DNA of 64,000 bases from Weeksella virosa DSM 16922 (GTDB lineage Bacteria; Bacteroidota; Bacteroidia; Flavobacteriales; Weeksellaceae). Position numbers and translations under genes: made by a program. Positions 1 to 8,941 of the stretch are shown here, in pieces. The notes under the pieces were generated by a model that was not told the DNA's origin, did not search any database, and saw nothing but the letters and a program-made list of their open reading frames with translations. The stretch spans positions 2,208,955 to 2,272,954 of the forward strand of contig NC_015144.1 of assembly GCF_000189415.1 (NCBI RefSeq), written 5' to 3'. How positions within the stretch are numbered: the stretch's first letter is position 1; each line of letters starts with the position of its first letter.

Positions 1-1956
1 CCAAATATAAGCATAATACGCGGCCGAATAACCTCCTCCCCAGACATGTGCAAAATATGGTGAATGATAACGCGGCGGAACTTGTGATAATGCAACACCA
101 TTTGACAATAAAGCTTGTTTTTCGAATTCCAAAACAGGTGCAAAATCTTGAGTTTTGCTTACGGTATGATACGTCATATCTAACAAAGCAGCAGCTACCA
201 ATTCGGTTGTCGCATAGCCTTGATTGAAATTAGATGCTTTTTTTATTTTATCAACCAATGCTTGTGGCATTACTTTTTTCGTTTGGTAATGAACTGCATA
301 ATTTTTCAATACTTCTGCTTCTAACGCAAAATGTTCGTTGATTTGAGAAGGAAACTCAACAAAATCTCGCGGAACATTGGTTCCTGAAAGAGATACGTAA
401 TCCTGATTTGCAAACAAACCATGCAACGTATGCCCGAATTCGTGGAACATCGTGGTTACATCATCAAAAGAAATCAACGAGGGTTTTCCGTCTGCCGGTT
501 TCTGATAATTGAATACATTGGTAATGACTGGTTTTTGTCCTAATAAATGAGACTGCTCCACAAAATTATTCATCCAAGCACCACCACTTTTATTGTTACG
601 GGTATAAAAGTCTAGATAATACAATGCCATCGACTTTCCATCGTGATCAAACACTTCGTAAACCACAACATCTGGATGATAAACCGGCAAATCTGTTCGT
701 TGTTTGAAGGTGATTCCGTAGAATTTTTCAGCAGCAAAGAATACTCCTTTTTCCAGAACCGTTTTCAATTCGAAATAAGGCTTTATCTCGTTTTCATCCA
801 AATCATATTTAGCTTTTCGTACTTGTTCTGCATAGAAATTCCAATCCCAAGGCTCGAGTTTGAAGTTCCCTTTTTGTTGATCGATCAACGATTGAATTTC
901 TGCGGCTTCTTTCTTGGCTGTTTCTACTGCAGGTTTGGCCAATTGTTTCATCAAACCAAAAGCCGCTTCGGGCGTTTTGGCCATTTGGTCTTGCAGTTTC
1001 CATTCGGCAAAGTTTTTCTTACCAAACAACTGAGCTTTTTCTAAACGCAATTTGGCCAATTGCTCGATGGTTTCTCGGGTATCATTGGCATCCCCCTTTT
1101 CTGCACGCGTCCACGATGCTTTGAAAAGTTTTTCGCGAGAAGCTCTATTTTTCATGTTTTGCAGCAAAGGTTGTTGGGTAGTATTTTGCAAGGCTAAGAG
1201 ATATTTCCCGTCAAAGCCAGCTTTTTTAGCATCATTCGCAGCTGCAGCAATATCATCTGCAGAAAGTCCGTCGAGTTCTTTTACATCATCAAACAAAACA
1301 GCACCGTTCTTTCTGGCTTCTAATAATTTGCTCCCAAATTGGGTCGATAAACTTGCCAATTGTTGATTGATTTCTTTCAACTTGGTCTTATTTTCTACAG
1401 AAAGATTGGCGCCCGCAATTTCGAAGTTTTGTAAATAATACTCAACCAAACGCTTACTTTCTGAATTTAGATTCTTCGTATCAACACTTTTTATCCGCTT
1501 GTACAAATCTTCATTCAAATAAATTTTATCATAATGAGCCGCAAAAATCGGTGCATATTTTTCTTGCAAAGCTTGCAAAGCATCATTCGTATTCGCGCTT
1601 GTCATGTTATAAAATATAATCTGTGCGCGCTTCAATACTTTTCCGCTGTTCTCTAAAGCCAAAACTGTATTTTCGAAGGTTGCAGCTTCTGCATTTTTCG
1701 TAATTAACTCAATTTCTGCTAATTGTTGTTGCAATCCAAAATCGAAAGCAGGTTGATAATGTTCGTCTTTTATTTTATCAAAATCCGGTGCCTGATACGG
1801 TAAAGAGCTTTTGGTAAAGAACGGATTGTCTTTGTATTTTTCGTCAATTTTTTCGTCATTTTGTGTCATGGGTAAACTAACTGTACTTTTCGAGCTAGAG
1901 CAAGAATAATTTATTGCTAAAGCCATGATAGACAAAGTAATTAATCTTTTTCTCAT
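1..1956 (-). CDS. dcp: M3 family metallopeptidase (peptidyl-dipeptidase Dcp type), 3' end outside window
   Basis: The reading frame is open from an ATG at 1956 down to base 1, giving 652 residues without a stop; family members are usually about 680-710 aa, so roughly 30-60 C-terminal residues lie outside. The zinc motif HEFGH (H505, E506, H509) is present inside MFHEFGHTLHGLF, as in the M3 family, which trims dipeptides or cleaves short peptides. The N-terminus MRKRLITLSIMALAINYSCSSS reads as a lipoprotein signal with Cys19, although the lipobox is not ideal, so the enzyme is probably in the periplasm or membrane-anchored. No acidic export signal follows the cysteine. Family assignment is secure; Dcp versus oligopeptidase A is inferred from the exported N-terminus. 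Confidence 0.93.
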   Translation of the reverse strand, partial: MRKRLITLSIMALAINYSCSSSKSTVSLPMTQNDEKIDEKYKDNPFFTKSSLPYQAPDFDKIKDEHYQPAFDFGLQQQLAEIELITKNAEAATFENTVLALENSGKVLKRAQIIFYNMTSANTNDALQALQEKYAPIFAAHYDKIYLNEDLYKRIKSVDTKNLNSESKRLVEYYLQNFEIAGANLSVENKTKLKEINQQLASLSTQFGSKLLEARKNGAVLFDDVKELDGLSADDIAAAANDAKKAGFDGKYLLALQNTTQQPLLQNMKNRASREKLFKASWTRAEKGDANDTRETIEQLAKLRLEKAQLFGKKNFAEWKLQDQMAKTPEAAFGLMKQLAKPAVETAKKEAAEIQSLIDQQKGNFKLEPWDWNFYAEQVRKAKYDLDENEIKPYFELKTVLEKGVFFAAEKFYGITFKQRTDLPVYHPDVVVYEVFDHDGKSMALYYLDFYTRNNKSGGAWMNNFVEQSHLLGQKPVITNVFNYQKPADGKPSLISFDDVTTMFHEFGHTLHGLFANQDYVSLSGTNVPRDFVEFPSQINEHFALEAEVLKNYAVHYQTKKVMPQALVDKIKKASNFNQGYATTELVAAALLDMTYHTVSKTQDFAPVLEFEKQALLSNGVALSQVPPRYHSPYFAHVWGGGYSAAYYAYIW

Positions 1957-2088
1957 GGTAATCTATTTTGATCGATAATTTTCTAATTACGTAAAGTTAA
2001 TCTTTTCGGTAGAATTTGCCGAATATTCTGCCTTTACTTCTATAAATAAGCGGTAAAAATAGATACAATAATAAGTTTTGGTTCAATA

Positions 2089-2478
2089 TTAGTCTATTCT
2101 ATTTTTTAAGTTTTGAAAAAACTCTTCGAAAAAAACTTGTTGACTTTTTTGTAATAAATTTTTATTAATTCGAATTGTAGTTTTATCAGTCTTGAATGTA
2201 AACTCACCTGCAAAATATGATACATTAATGAGATCCTTAAAAAGAATAGTTTTAACAGGGAAAGTATTTACTGTCAAAGAATTCTCATTCACTTCTATAT
2301 ATTTTTTGTAATAATCTCGTACAAACAAATAAATATACAGACATCCTAAAATGATCGTTAAATAACTCAACCAAGAAAAATTAACATTTGTCATTAAATA
2401 TATCGCTCCCATTAGCACCCAAAAAAAGCCTAAAAATGCATTGATAAGAAGTCTCTTTTTAGAATAAGCAATTTTCAT
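2089..2478 (-). CDS. small membrane protein, PH-like, unknown function
   Basis: A 129-residue protein with two hydrophobic segments near the N-terminus (about residues 11-30 and 36-52), followed by a soluble C-terminal half rich in beta-strand-like sequence (IEVNENSLTVNTFPVKTILFKDL). That arrangement resembles small bacterial PH-domain membrane proteins, but this is inferred from the pattern only. It lies between dcp and the YoaK-like gene on the same strand, with gaps of 132 and 64 bp, so no tight operon is shown. No function can be assigned. Confidence 0.7.
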   Translation of the reverse strand: MKIAYSKKRLLINAFLGFFWVLMGAIYLMTNVNFSWLSYLTIILGCLYIYLFVRDYYKKYIEVNENSLTVNTFPVKTILFKDLINVSYFAGEFTFKTDKTTIRINKNLLQKSQQVFFEEFFQNLKNRID

Positions 2479-2542
2479 AAAATAAACAGTATGGTTTGAA
2501 AATTTAAATATAGAAAAACTCGTTGATCAAAAACAATTAACA

Positions 2543-3253
2543 TTAATGATTGAAACGTGCAATTTTCAATCGAATCTCATCATAGATCAATCCGAATAGT
2601 AAAAAAGCAGCGGCAATTGCCAAAATATTCAATTGTAGCGAAGAATACAAAATTCCACCCAAAAATCCGCCTAAAAAGAAAAAGCTAATAATGGTCAAAC
2701 GCAATTTGATAGAAGACAAGAGCTTCTTTTTTTGTTCGGGTAATTTATAGAAAAACAGCTGCGATAATTCGATGCCCAAATCGGTAAAAAGTCCGGTAAG
2801 ATGCGTAGTACGAACGGTAGCTTTAGAGATTTTCGTTACCAATGAGTTCTGTAAACCCATCGTGAAAAGCAATACACAAGCGATGAAATCTGCATGAGTG
2901 TAAATTATTTTTTGACCGAAAGTAGCCACCAATAATAAGATAATACTTTCGATGATAATCGGTGTACGATAACTTGGCTTGTCGTTGAGTTTAGATATAA
3001 TTTCTACAATCATATTCGACACGAAGGAGCCTAACAAAAAGAAAAAAATATAAAGAAAGAAAACTAAACTTCCCCAAAAATTCCAACGGAATACCTCATC
3101 AACAAAGAACGCAAAATGTCCCGTTACATTGGTTGTTAACTGTTGTATCGATAAAAAACCAGCAACATTCACAATTCCAGCTACAAAAGATAAAAGAGAC
3201 GCAATACGCATGTTGTGTCTGAAAGTTCTTTTTTTACCGCTGTGTCTGAACAT
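2543..3253 (-). CDS. YoaK/DUF1275 family membrane protein
   Basis: The 236-residue protein has about six hydrophobic segments. Its start region (MRIASLLSFVAGIVNVAGF) and the VTGHFAFFVDE stretch match the DUF1275/YoaK family, where a conserved N-terminal segment contains G-x-V-[ND] and TGH. Members are small inner-membrane proteins, sometimes loosely called predicted transporters; no substrate is known. The start at 3253 is a plain ATG ahead of a basic stretch (GKKRTFRHN). Family assignment is fairly sure; function is unknown. Confidence 0.8.
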   Translation of the reverse strand: MFRHSGKKRTFRHNMRIASLLSFVAGIVNVAGFLSIQQLTTNVTGHFAFFVDEVFRWNFWGSLVFFLYIFFFLLGSFVSNMIVEIISKLNDKPSYRTPIIIESIILLLVATFGQKIIYTHADFIACVLLFTMGLQNSLVTKISKATVRTTHLTGLFTDLGIELSQLFFYKLPEQKKKLLSSIKLRLTIISFFFLGGFLGGILYSSLQLNILAIAAAFLLFGLIYDEIRLKIARFNH

Positions 3254-3729
3254 AAATTTCTATCCTGTTTATTTATAAATTTCTGAACATCAATTTTCTA
3301 TATCATATGATTTTCTTAGTGGCGAAAAGTCGATAGAAAAACCAACGCAAAAGTAATCTTTTTTAGCATTCATTTGTTTCAGAATTTCAACCAAACAAAA
3401 CCGTATATGTTATAGGTTATATTATAATACTCGATCTACGAAGTTCAGAATGCTTTTAAGTTTTATTTCAATTGTACCTATAGCCAATACGTTGTAAAAA
3501 TGCGAATGCTGAAAGCACTTGCTGCAATTCTATTCAGAAATCTCACATTGAAACAAATAGCACACAATAACAACTTTAGCTCATACACAAATATGCATAA
3601 GGTATTCTGCTCGTTGAACATACTTCTAAACAACATCCCAAGAATACTTTATTAACCATGTCCCCTGAGTGTTCGATTATCAAAGAAATTGATGTATCTT
3701 TAGGATTATATTTTATAAAACAAAAAACA
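3254..3729. other. intergenic region, nothing recognised
   Basis: This 476-bp AT-rich spacer separates two divergent genes and should hold promoters for both. A box TATCTTTA, one base off the TAnnTTTG consensus, lies near 3691-3698, about 30 bp before the chosen start of the SDR gene. I see no RNA gene, repeat or convincing ORF; the open frames here are shadows with atypical composition. Confidence 0.5.
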
Positions 3730-4380
3730 ATGAATGCTCTGATTATCGGTGCTACGGGCGCGACAGGAAAAGAATTGGTACAACAACTTCTCGAACATCC
3801 AGCGTATTCTTCGATCACTATTTTTGTACGAAAAAATACGTTTAAAGTGCATCCTAAATTGACCGTTCATTGCATCGACTTCTCGAAACCCGAAAAATGG
3901 CAACAATGGGTTGTGGGAGATGTTCTGTTTTCTGCATTGGGCACCACGCTGAAAAAAGCAGGTAGTAAAAAAAATCAATGGACGATCGATTTTGACTATC
4001 AGTATACCTTTGCTCGGATTGCCAAAGAAAACAAGGTACCGAAATATGTATTGGTGTCGGCCAGTAGAGCCAACGAAAACTCGATTTTCTTTTACTCGAA
4101 AATGAAAGGTAAACTAGAAAAAGCTGTAGAGCAATTGAAGTTTGAGCAATGTATTATAGTTCGTCCTCCACTTTTGGTTCGCCCCAACTCTGATCGAAAA
4201 GGAGAAAACTTAGCGGTTTATGTGTTGCAATTTATCAATCGCATCGGTTTACTGCAAAAACAAAAACCACTTCCTACCTATCGTTTGGCACAGGCAATGC
4301 TTACTGTAGCCCAAAAAAAATGGCCAGCAGTTCATGTGATAGAAGCCCACGAAATAGAAGCGATTCTAAGAGAAGTTTAG
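3730..4380 (+). CDS. atypical short-chain dehydrogenase, HTATIP2/NAD(P)-binding type
   Basis: From the ATG at 3730 the protein begins MNALIIGATGATGKELV, a clean Rossmann GxxGxxG dinucleotide-binding start at the extreme N-terminus, and is 216 aa. An in-frame ATG 72 bases upstream would add 24 residues unlike the family, so the internal start is preferred. Further family-like segments are SALGTTLKKAGSK, VLVSASRANENS and FYSKMKGKLEKAVE, which carries the Tyr-x-x-x-Lys-like pair. This pattern fits the extended or atypical SDR group that includes HTATIP2/TIP30. Substrate unknown. It is monocistronic, with the convergent DUF4286 gene downstream. Confidence 0.85.
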   Translation: MNALIIGATGATGKELVQQLLEHPAYSSITIFVRKNTFKVHPKLTVHCIDFSKPEKWQQWVVGDVLFSALGTTLKKAGSKKNQWTIDFDYQYTFARIAKENKVPKYVLVSASRANENSIFFYSKMKGKLEKAVEQLKFEQCIIVRPPLLVRPNSDRKGENLAVYVLQFINRIGLLQKQKPLPTYRLAQAMLTVAQKKWPAVHVIEAHEIEAILREV

Positions 4381-4410
4381 AAAAAAGTGTAGGATATAAA
4401 ATAAGTAAAC

Positions 4411-4440
4411 AAAAAAATACCCTAAACTTATTTAGGGTAT
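4411..4440 (-). terminator. rho-independent terminator of the DUF4286 gene
   Basis: A perfect 10-bp stem (ATACCCTAAA / TTTAGGGTAT) with loop CTTA at 4417-4440. On the minus strand it is followed by a seven-T run (A-run 4411-4417 on the plus strand), 13 bp after the DUF4286 stop codon. Confidence 0.85.
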
Positions 4441-4453
4441 CGCTACAACGTTA

Positions 4454-4774
4454 TTAATTTGATCCGAAATCCTTTATGTGCAACATTTCAGTTTCAAATG
4501 AAAGTACTTTCGTACCAAATTTCTTTAGACTTTCTGTTTGCAAATATGGCAATATATCTTTTCTAAACTGCATTAATTTCTCTTGGTTTTCACAAAATAA
4601 TTGCATAGCATACGAGACCGTACCATCTTGTTCGTGCGAGGTAACTTTGGCAAACCTTCCTTCTGAAAAATGTTTTTTTTCTAAGTAATTTGTAATCTGT
4701 TCGTTCTGAAACCATTCTAGCCATTCTTCTTCTACAGCAGCATCTACAAAGAATGTGGTATTGTATATAATCAT
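4454..4774 (-). CDS. DUF4286 family protein
   Basis: A 106-residue soluble protein beginning MIIYNTTFFVDAAVEEEWLEW, the typical opening of the DUF4286 family, which is common in Bacteroidota. The pattern is ferredoxin-like alpha/beta and contains no obvious catalytic residues. It is convergent with the SDR gene and has its own terminator. Function unknown; the family call is confident. Confidence 0.85.
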   Translation of the reverse strand: MIIYNTTFFVDAAVEEEWLEWFQNEQITNYLEKKHFSEGRFAKVTSHEQDGTVSYAMQLFCENQEKLMQFRKDILPYLQTESLKKFGTKVLSFETEMLHIKDFGSN

Positions 4775-4872
4775 GTTTCAAATCATTTGCACAAAGATAA
4801 AAAAAATGGATTAATGAAGACTTTTCGAAGTTTTATTATTACTTTAGGCGAATATTTCATTAAAAATAAAAA

Positions 4873-6255
4873 ATGGACAAGACACAACAATTTATACAAG
4901 AAAACAAACAACGTTTTTTGGATGAATTAATTGAACTTTTAAAAATCCCATCAATCAGTGCAGATCCTGCATATACACAAGACGTATACGATACCGCAGA
5001 GAAAGTTGCCGATTTTCTTACCAAAGCAGGAGCAGATAATGTTAGTATCGAAGAAACAGAAGGTTTCCCTGTAGTGTATGGTGATAAAATTATCGATCCA
5101 GCTTTGCCAACTGTTTTGGTCTACGGGCATTATGATGTACAGCCTGCCGACCCAATAGAGTTATGGGAGTCCGGACCATTTGAGCCAGTAATCAAAGAAA
5201 CAACAATTCACCCAGAAGGTGCAATTTTTGCTCGCGGATCTGCTGATGATAAAGGACAATTCTTTATGCATGTAAAAGCATTCGAAGCCATGATAGCGGC
5301 AAATGAATTGCCTTGCAATATAAAATTCATGATCGAAGGCGAAGAAGAAGTAGGTTCGCCTAGTTTGGTGAATTACGTGAAAAATAACCGAGAAAAACTA
5401 AAGAATGACGTAATCCTAATTTCAGACACTTCTATCATTTCAAACGATCAACCTTCTATCAATGTTGGTTTAAGAGGTTTATCGTATATCGAAGTCGAAG
5501 TGAAAGGTGCTGATCGAGATATGCATTCGGGGGTGTATGGTGGAGCAGTTCCCAATCCGATCAACATTCTATGTTCGATGATCGACAAATTAATAGACGA
5601 TAAAGGACACATCACAATTCCAGGGTTTTATGATAATATTATCGAACCTACTGCAGAAGAAAGAGAAGAATTAGCCAAAATTCCTTTTGATGTAGAAGAC
5701 TATAAAAAATCTATAGGAATAAAAGATATTCAAGGTGAAGAAGGTTTCAGTACAATAGAGCGTGCATCTACCCGACCTACGTTAGACGTAAACGGTATTT
5801 GGGGTGGTTATATTGGTAAGGGAGCCAAAACAGTTATTCCATCGCATGCCTATGCCAAAATTTCTATGCGCTTGGTACCAGGACAGGATCCGGATGATAT
5901 TACCCAAAAATTTGTCGACTATTTCCCAACCTTAGCACCAAACTCGGTAGAAGTAAAAGTTATGCCACACCATGGTGGTAAACCTTATCTATTACCAACC
6001 TCGCACAAAGGCTTCAAAGCTGCAAAAAAAGCTTTGAGTGAAACGTTCGAGAAAGAAGCCATTGCCGAACGTGGTGGAGGTTCTATACCGATTGTAGCCT
6101 TGTTCGAAGAAGAATTAGGTACAAAATCTGTATTGATGGGATTCGGCTTGGATTCTGACGTAATCCACTCACCAAATGAACACTATGGTTTATTCAATTT
6201 CTACAAAGGAATCGAAACCATCCCTTACTTTTATCAATATTTCGTACAAGAATAG
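4873..6255 (+). CDS. M20 family dipeptidase
   Basis: The 460-residue protein carries the M20 metal-site motifs in order: HYDVQP (H86, D88), RGSADDKGQ (bridging Asp125), EGEEEVGS (general-base and metal Glu, about 157-159), then the dimerisation insert with DMHSGVYGG, and a late His in SDVIHSPNEHYG. These are the signatures of the di-zinc dipeptidases (CNDP/PepV-like branch). No signal peptide is seen, so it is cytoplasmic and probably hydrolyses dipeptides delivered by peptide uptake. It is flanked by a strong terminator and monocistronic. Confidence 0.93.
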   Translation: MDKTQQFIQENKQRFLDELIELLKIPSISADPAYTQDVYDTAEKVADFLTKAGADNVSIEETEGFPVVYGDKIIDPALPTVLVYGHYDVQPADPIELWESGPFEPVIKETTIHPEGAIFARGSADDKGQFFMHVKAFEAMIAANELPCNIKFMIEGEEEVGSPSLVNYVKNNREKLKNDVILISDTSIISNDQPSINVGLRGLSYIEVEVKGADRDMHSGVYGGAVPNPINILCSMIDKLIDDKGHITIPGFYDNIIEPTAEEREELAKIPFDVEDYKKSIGIKDIQGEEGFSTIERASTRPTLDVNGIWGGYIGKGAKTVIPSHAYAKISMRLVPGQDPDDITQKFVDYFPTLAPNSVEVKVMPHHGGKPYLLPTSHKGFKAAKKALSETFEKEAIAERGGGSIPIVALFEEELGTKSVLMGFGLDSDVIHSPNEHYGLFNFYKGIETIPYFYQYFVQE

Positions 6256-6266
6256 TTAGAAAACAT

Positions 6267-6297
6267 AAAAACCATCAAAAAAGTTGATGGTTTTTTT
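6267..6297 (+). terminator. rho-independent terminator of the M20 dipeptidase gene
   Basis: The stem AAAACCATCAA / TTGATGGTTTT has a short loop AAAAG and is followed by a T-run to 6297, 11 bp after the dipeptidase stop. Confidence 0.9.
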
Positions 6298-6402
6298 CTT
6301 TATAGACTATTTAATTCTGTTGTATGAGATAAAACTTAATCCAATCTTAATTTAAACAAAAAAAATAAACTTTAATTTTACATCCAAAAAATTACATCAA
6401 AA

Positions 6403-8046
6403 ATGAAATTTCAGAAATTATTTCTTGGATTTATCTTTGCATTTGCAACTCAATTTACACAAGCGCAAGAAGTTAACCGACCAAAACTTGTTGTCGGAAT
6501 CGTAGTAGACCAAATGCGTTGGGATTATTTGTACCGTTTTCAGGATCGCTACTCGCCTGGTGGCTTCAAACGCTTACTCAACGAAGGGTTTACCTACGAA
6601 AATACCTATATCGATTATATCCCAACCTACACAGCCATTGGCCACTCTTCCATATACACCGGAAGTGTACCTGCTATTCATGGTATTGCAGGAAATGACT
6701 TTATCATCCAAGCAACCGGAGAAAGCATGTATTGTACACAAGATGATAGTGTAGAAAGTGTTGGTACAACAAACAAAAACGGTAAAATGTCGCCTAGAAA
6801 TTTACTAGCTTCTACCGTTACAGATCAATTGAAATTAGCAACGAATTTCCGTTCGAAAGTTTATGGAATTTCTATCAAAGATCGTGGAGGAATTTTACCT
6901 GCCGGACATTTTGGTGATGCAGCATATTGGTTAGATGGTGAGACGGGAAAATGGATTTCGAGTACCTTCTACATGAAAACCTTACCAAAATGGATTAACC
7001 AACTGAATGACAGTAAGTTTGCAGATAAATATTTAAAAGAATGGAACACGCTTTATCCTAAAAATACCTATGTCAATACCGACCAAGAAGGATATGAATA
7101 CAAAGGACTTTTTAAAGGAGAAAAGAAAGCTGACTTTCCGAAAAATTTGGCTCAACTAAAGAAGGAGAATGGATACGATTTGATAAAAGTAACGCCCTAC
7201 GGAAATACAATTACAGCAGAATTAGCTCAAGCCCTTATCGAAAACGAAAAATTGGGACAGAATAAACCAGGTATTACCGATTTTCTTGCAATAAGTTTTT
7301 CTGCTACCGATTACATAGGGCATCATTACTCGATAAACACAACCGAAATCGAAGATACTTATTTACGTTTGGATCAAGATTTGGCTAAATTCTTTACATT
7401 TTTGGATCAAAAAGTAGGGAAAGGAGAATATTTAGTATTCTTAACCGCTGATCACGGTGCCGCTCACAACCCAAAATATATAACAGACCACAAAGGAAAT
7501 GGTGGATACTTTCAGTCGAAAGAAACAAGAGATCAACTAAACACGGCATTAGAACAAGAGTTTGGTGTTAGTAACTTGGTAAGATCATTGACCAATTATC
7601 AAGCTCATCTAAATTATCCGATTATCGAAAGTAATAAAATTGATGAGATAAAATTGAAAGATGCAATTGTGCGTGAGTTACAAAAACACCCGGTAATTTC
7701 CTTTGCAGTAGATGTAGAACGAATCGGGATGTATTCTGTACCAAGCCTACTTAAAGAACGAATTGTCAACGGATACCACAATAAAAGAAGTGGCGCAGTA
7801 CAATACATTCTAAATCCACAATGGTATAGCGGGAAACAAAACTCTCCTGGTACTACGCATGGATCATGGAATTCGTACGATTCGCATATACCGTTCGTTA
7901 TGATGGGTTGGGGAGTAAAACATGGTAAAAGTTATAAGACCGTTAACATGACAGACATCGCACCAACTTTGTCTTCTTTACTAAAAATCGAAGCACCTAA
8001 TGGTAGCATCGGCCAAGCACAGACAGAATCATTTTCTGAACAATAA
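6403..8046 (+). CDS. pafA: PafA-like alkaline phosphatase, exported
   Basis: This 547-residue protein has a signal peptide (MKFQKLFLGFIFAFATQFTQAQ). It keeps each catalytic residue known from Elizabethkingia PafA at nearly identical positions: Asp36, nucleophile Thr77 (in PTYTAIGHSS), Asn98 (GIAGND), Lys159 and Arg161 (SIKDRG), Asp303 and His307 (ATDYIGHH), Asp350 and His351 (TADHGAAH), and His486 (PGTTHGSWN). PafA is a calcium-independent-regulated, phosphate-insensitive monoesterase of the alkaline phosphatase superfamily that releases phosphate in the periplasm. The Lys/Arg pair distinguishes phosphomonoesterase from the related diesterases. It is flanked by terminators on both sides. Very confident. 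Confidence 0.95.
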   Translation: MKFQKLFLGFIFAFATQFTQAQEVNRPKLVVGIVVDQMRWDYLYRFQDRYSPGGFKRLLNEGFTYENTYIDYIPTYTAIGHSSIYTGSVPAIHGIAGNDFIIQATGESMYCTQDDSVESVGTTNKNGKMSPRNLLASTVTDQLKLATNFRSKVYGISIKDRGGILPAGHFGDAAYWLDGETGKWISSTFYMKTLPKWINQLNDSKFADKYLKEWNTLYPKNTYVNTDQEGYEYKGLFKGEKKADFPKNLAQLKKENGYDLIKVTPYGNTITAELAQALIENEKLGQNKPGITDFLAISFSATDYIGHHYSINTTEIEDTYLRLDQDLAKFFTFLDQKVGKGEYLVFLTADHGAAHNPKYITDHKGNGGYFQSKETRDQLNTALEQEFGVSNLVRSLTNYQAHLNYPIIESNKIDEIKLKDAIVRELQKHPVISFAVDVERIGMYSVPSLLKERIVNGYHNKRSGAVQYILNPQWYSGKQNSPGTTHGSWNSYDSHIPFVMMGWGVKHGKSYKTVNMTDIAPTLSSLLKIEAPNGSIGQAQTESFSEQ

Positions 8047-8070
8047 ATAACTTATCTTACGTTATTTTTA

Positions 8071-8105
8071 ATACCTTTATTCTCGTAATAAAGGTATTTT
8101 TTTTT
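8071..8105 (+). terminator. terminator directly abutting the next start codon
   Basis: The stem ATACCTTTAT / ATAAAGGTAT (8071-8080 / 8088-8097) is followed by a nine-T run (8097-8105). The rhodanese ATG begins at the next base, 8106. It terminates the phosphatase transcript but leaves no room for a promoter after it. Confidence 0.85.
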
Positions 8106-8939
8106 ATGAATTGTCAACATCCGCTTATCACAACGCAACAATTGCAAGCAATATTCGATAACGAAAATTTGGTTCTTCTAGATGCAACAATTGATAAAAT
8201 TGATGCTTCTCTTAAAGATGAAAAATTAGAGCTTATCCCGCACTCACTTTTTTTCGATACCGAGAATAGAGCTTCAGAAACCAGCTCTCCTCTCCCACAC
8301 ACATTGACTTCTGTAGAAAATTTTTCTAATTATATAGCAGAATTGGGCATTCATAAAGATTCGATTATTGTCGTATATGATCGTTGGGGCGTCTATTCTT
8401 CTCCGCGAGCTTGGTGGACTTTTAAGGTTTTTGGTTTTGAGAATGTTTTTGTTTTAGATGGTGGTTTACCTGCCTGGAAAGGTAATCAATTACCAGTGGT
8501 TGATGCGTACATAGAAACTAAAAAAACAACTCCAATAACGGTACAATTAAACAAAGAATGGATAGCAACTGCAGACAATGTTTTACAGGTTTTAGAAGAT
8601 GAAAACGTACGTATTGTAGATGCACGTTCTCCTGCTCGTTTTAGGGGTAAACAAGCAGAACCACGCCCAGGTATAAGAAGTGGACATATCCCAAATGCGT
8701 ACAATGTGTTTTTTGAAGATATTCTGGATGAAAATTTTTTACAATCTCCACAAAAAATCAATTTAATTTTCAAGGCTATTGGAGATCCTGAAAATGATTA
8801 TATTTTTAGTTGTGGTTCGGGAATTACAGCAAGTATTTTGGCTTTGGCAGCCTATTCTATAGGCTATCATTCTGTAAAAGTGTATGATGGATCTTGGTCA
8901 GAATGGGGTGCAAATCCTGATTTACCGATAGAATGTTAG
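8106..8939 (+). CDS. two-domain sulfurtransferase (rhodanese / 3-mercaptopyruvate type)
   Basis: The 277-residue protein consists of two rhodanese repeats. The first, inactive one carries YDRWGVYSSPRAWWTFKVFG and VLDGGLPAWKG; the second carries RSGHIPNA and the active loop CGSGITA with Cys236. A CGSG[IV]TA loop is typical of 3-mercaptopyruvate sulfurtransferases, whereas thiosulfate sulfurtransferases have CRKG[VI]T. No signal peptide, so cytosolic. Its ATG immediately follows the T-run of the upstream terminator, so its transcript must begin inside pafA or pass through the hairpin. It is convergent with, and 2 bp from, the MFS gene downstream. Confidence 0.9.
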   Translation: MNCQHPLITTQQLQAIFDNENLVLLDATIDKIDASLKDEKLELIPHSLFFDTENRASETSSPLPHTLTSVENFSNYIAELGIHKDSIIVVYDRWGVYSSPRAWWTFKVFGFENVFVLDGGLPAWKGNQLPVVDAYIETKKTTPITVQLNKEWIATADNVLQVLEDENVRIVDARSPARFRGKQAEPRPGIRSGHIPNAYNVFFEDILDENFLQSPQKINLIFKAIGDPENDYIFSCGSGITASILALAAYSIGYHSVKVYDGSWSEWGANPDLPIEC

Positions 8940-8941
8940 GA

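Noticed and set aside
643..1366. Plus-strand open frames across the start of the window
   Set aside because: They lie antisense inside the M3 peptidase frame, which is open for all 652 codons and has the HEFGH zinc motif; the plus-strand proteins have no recognisable features.
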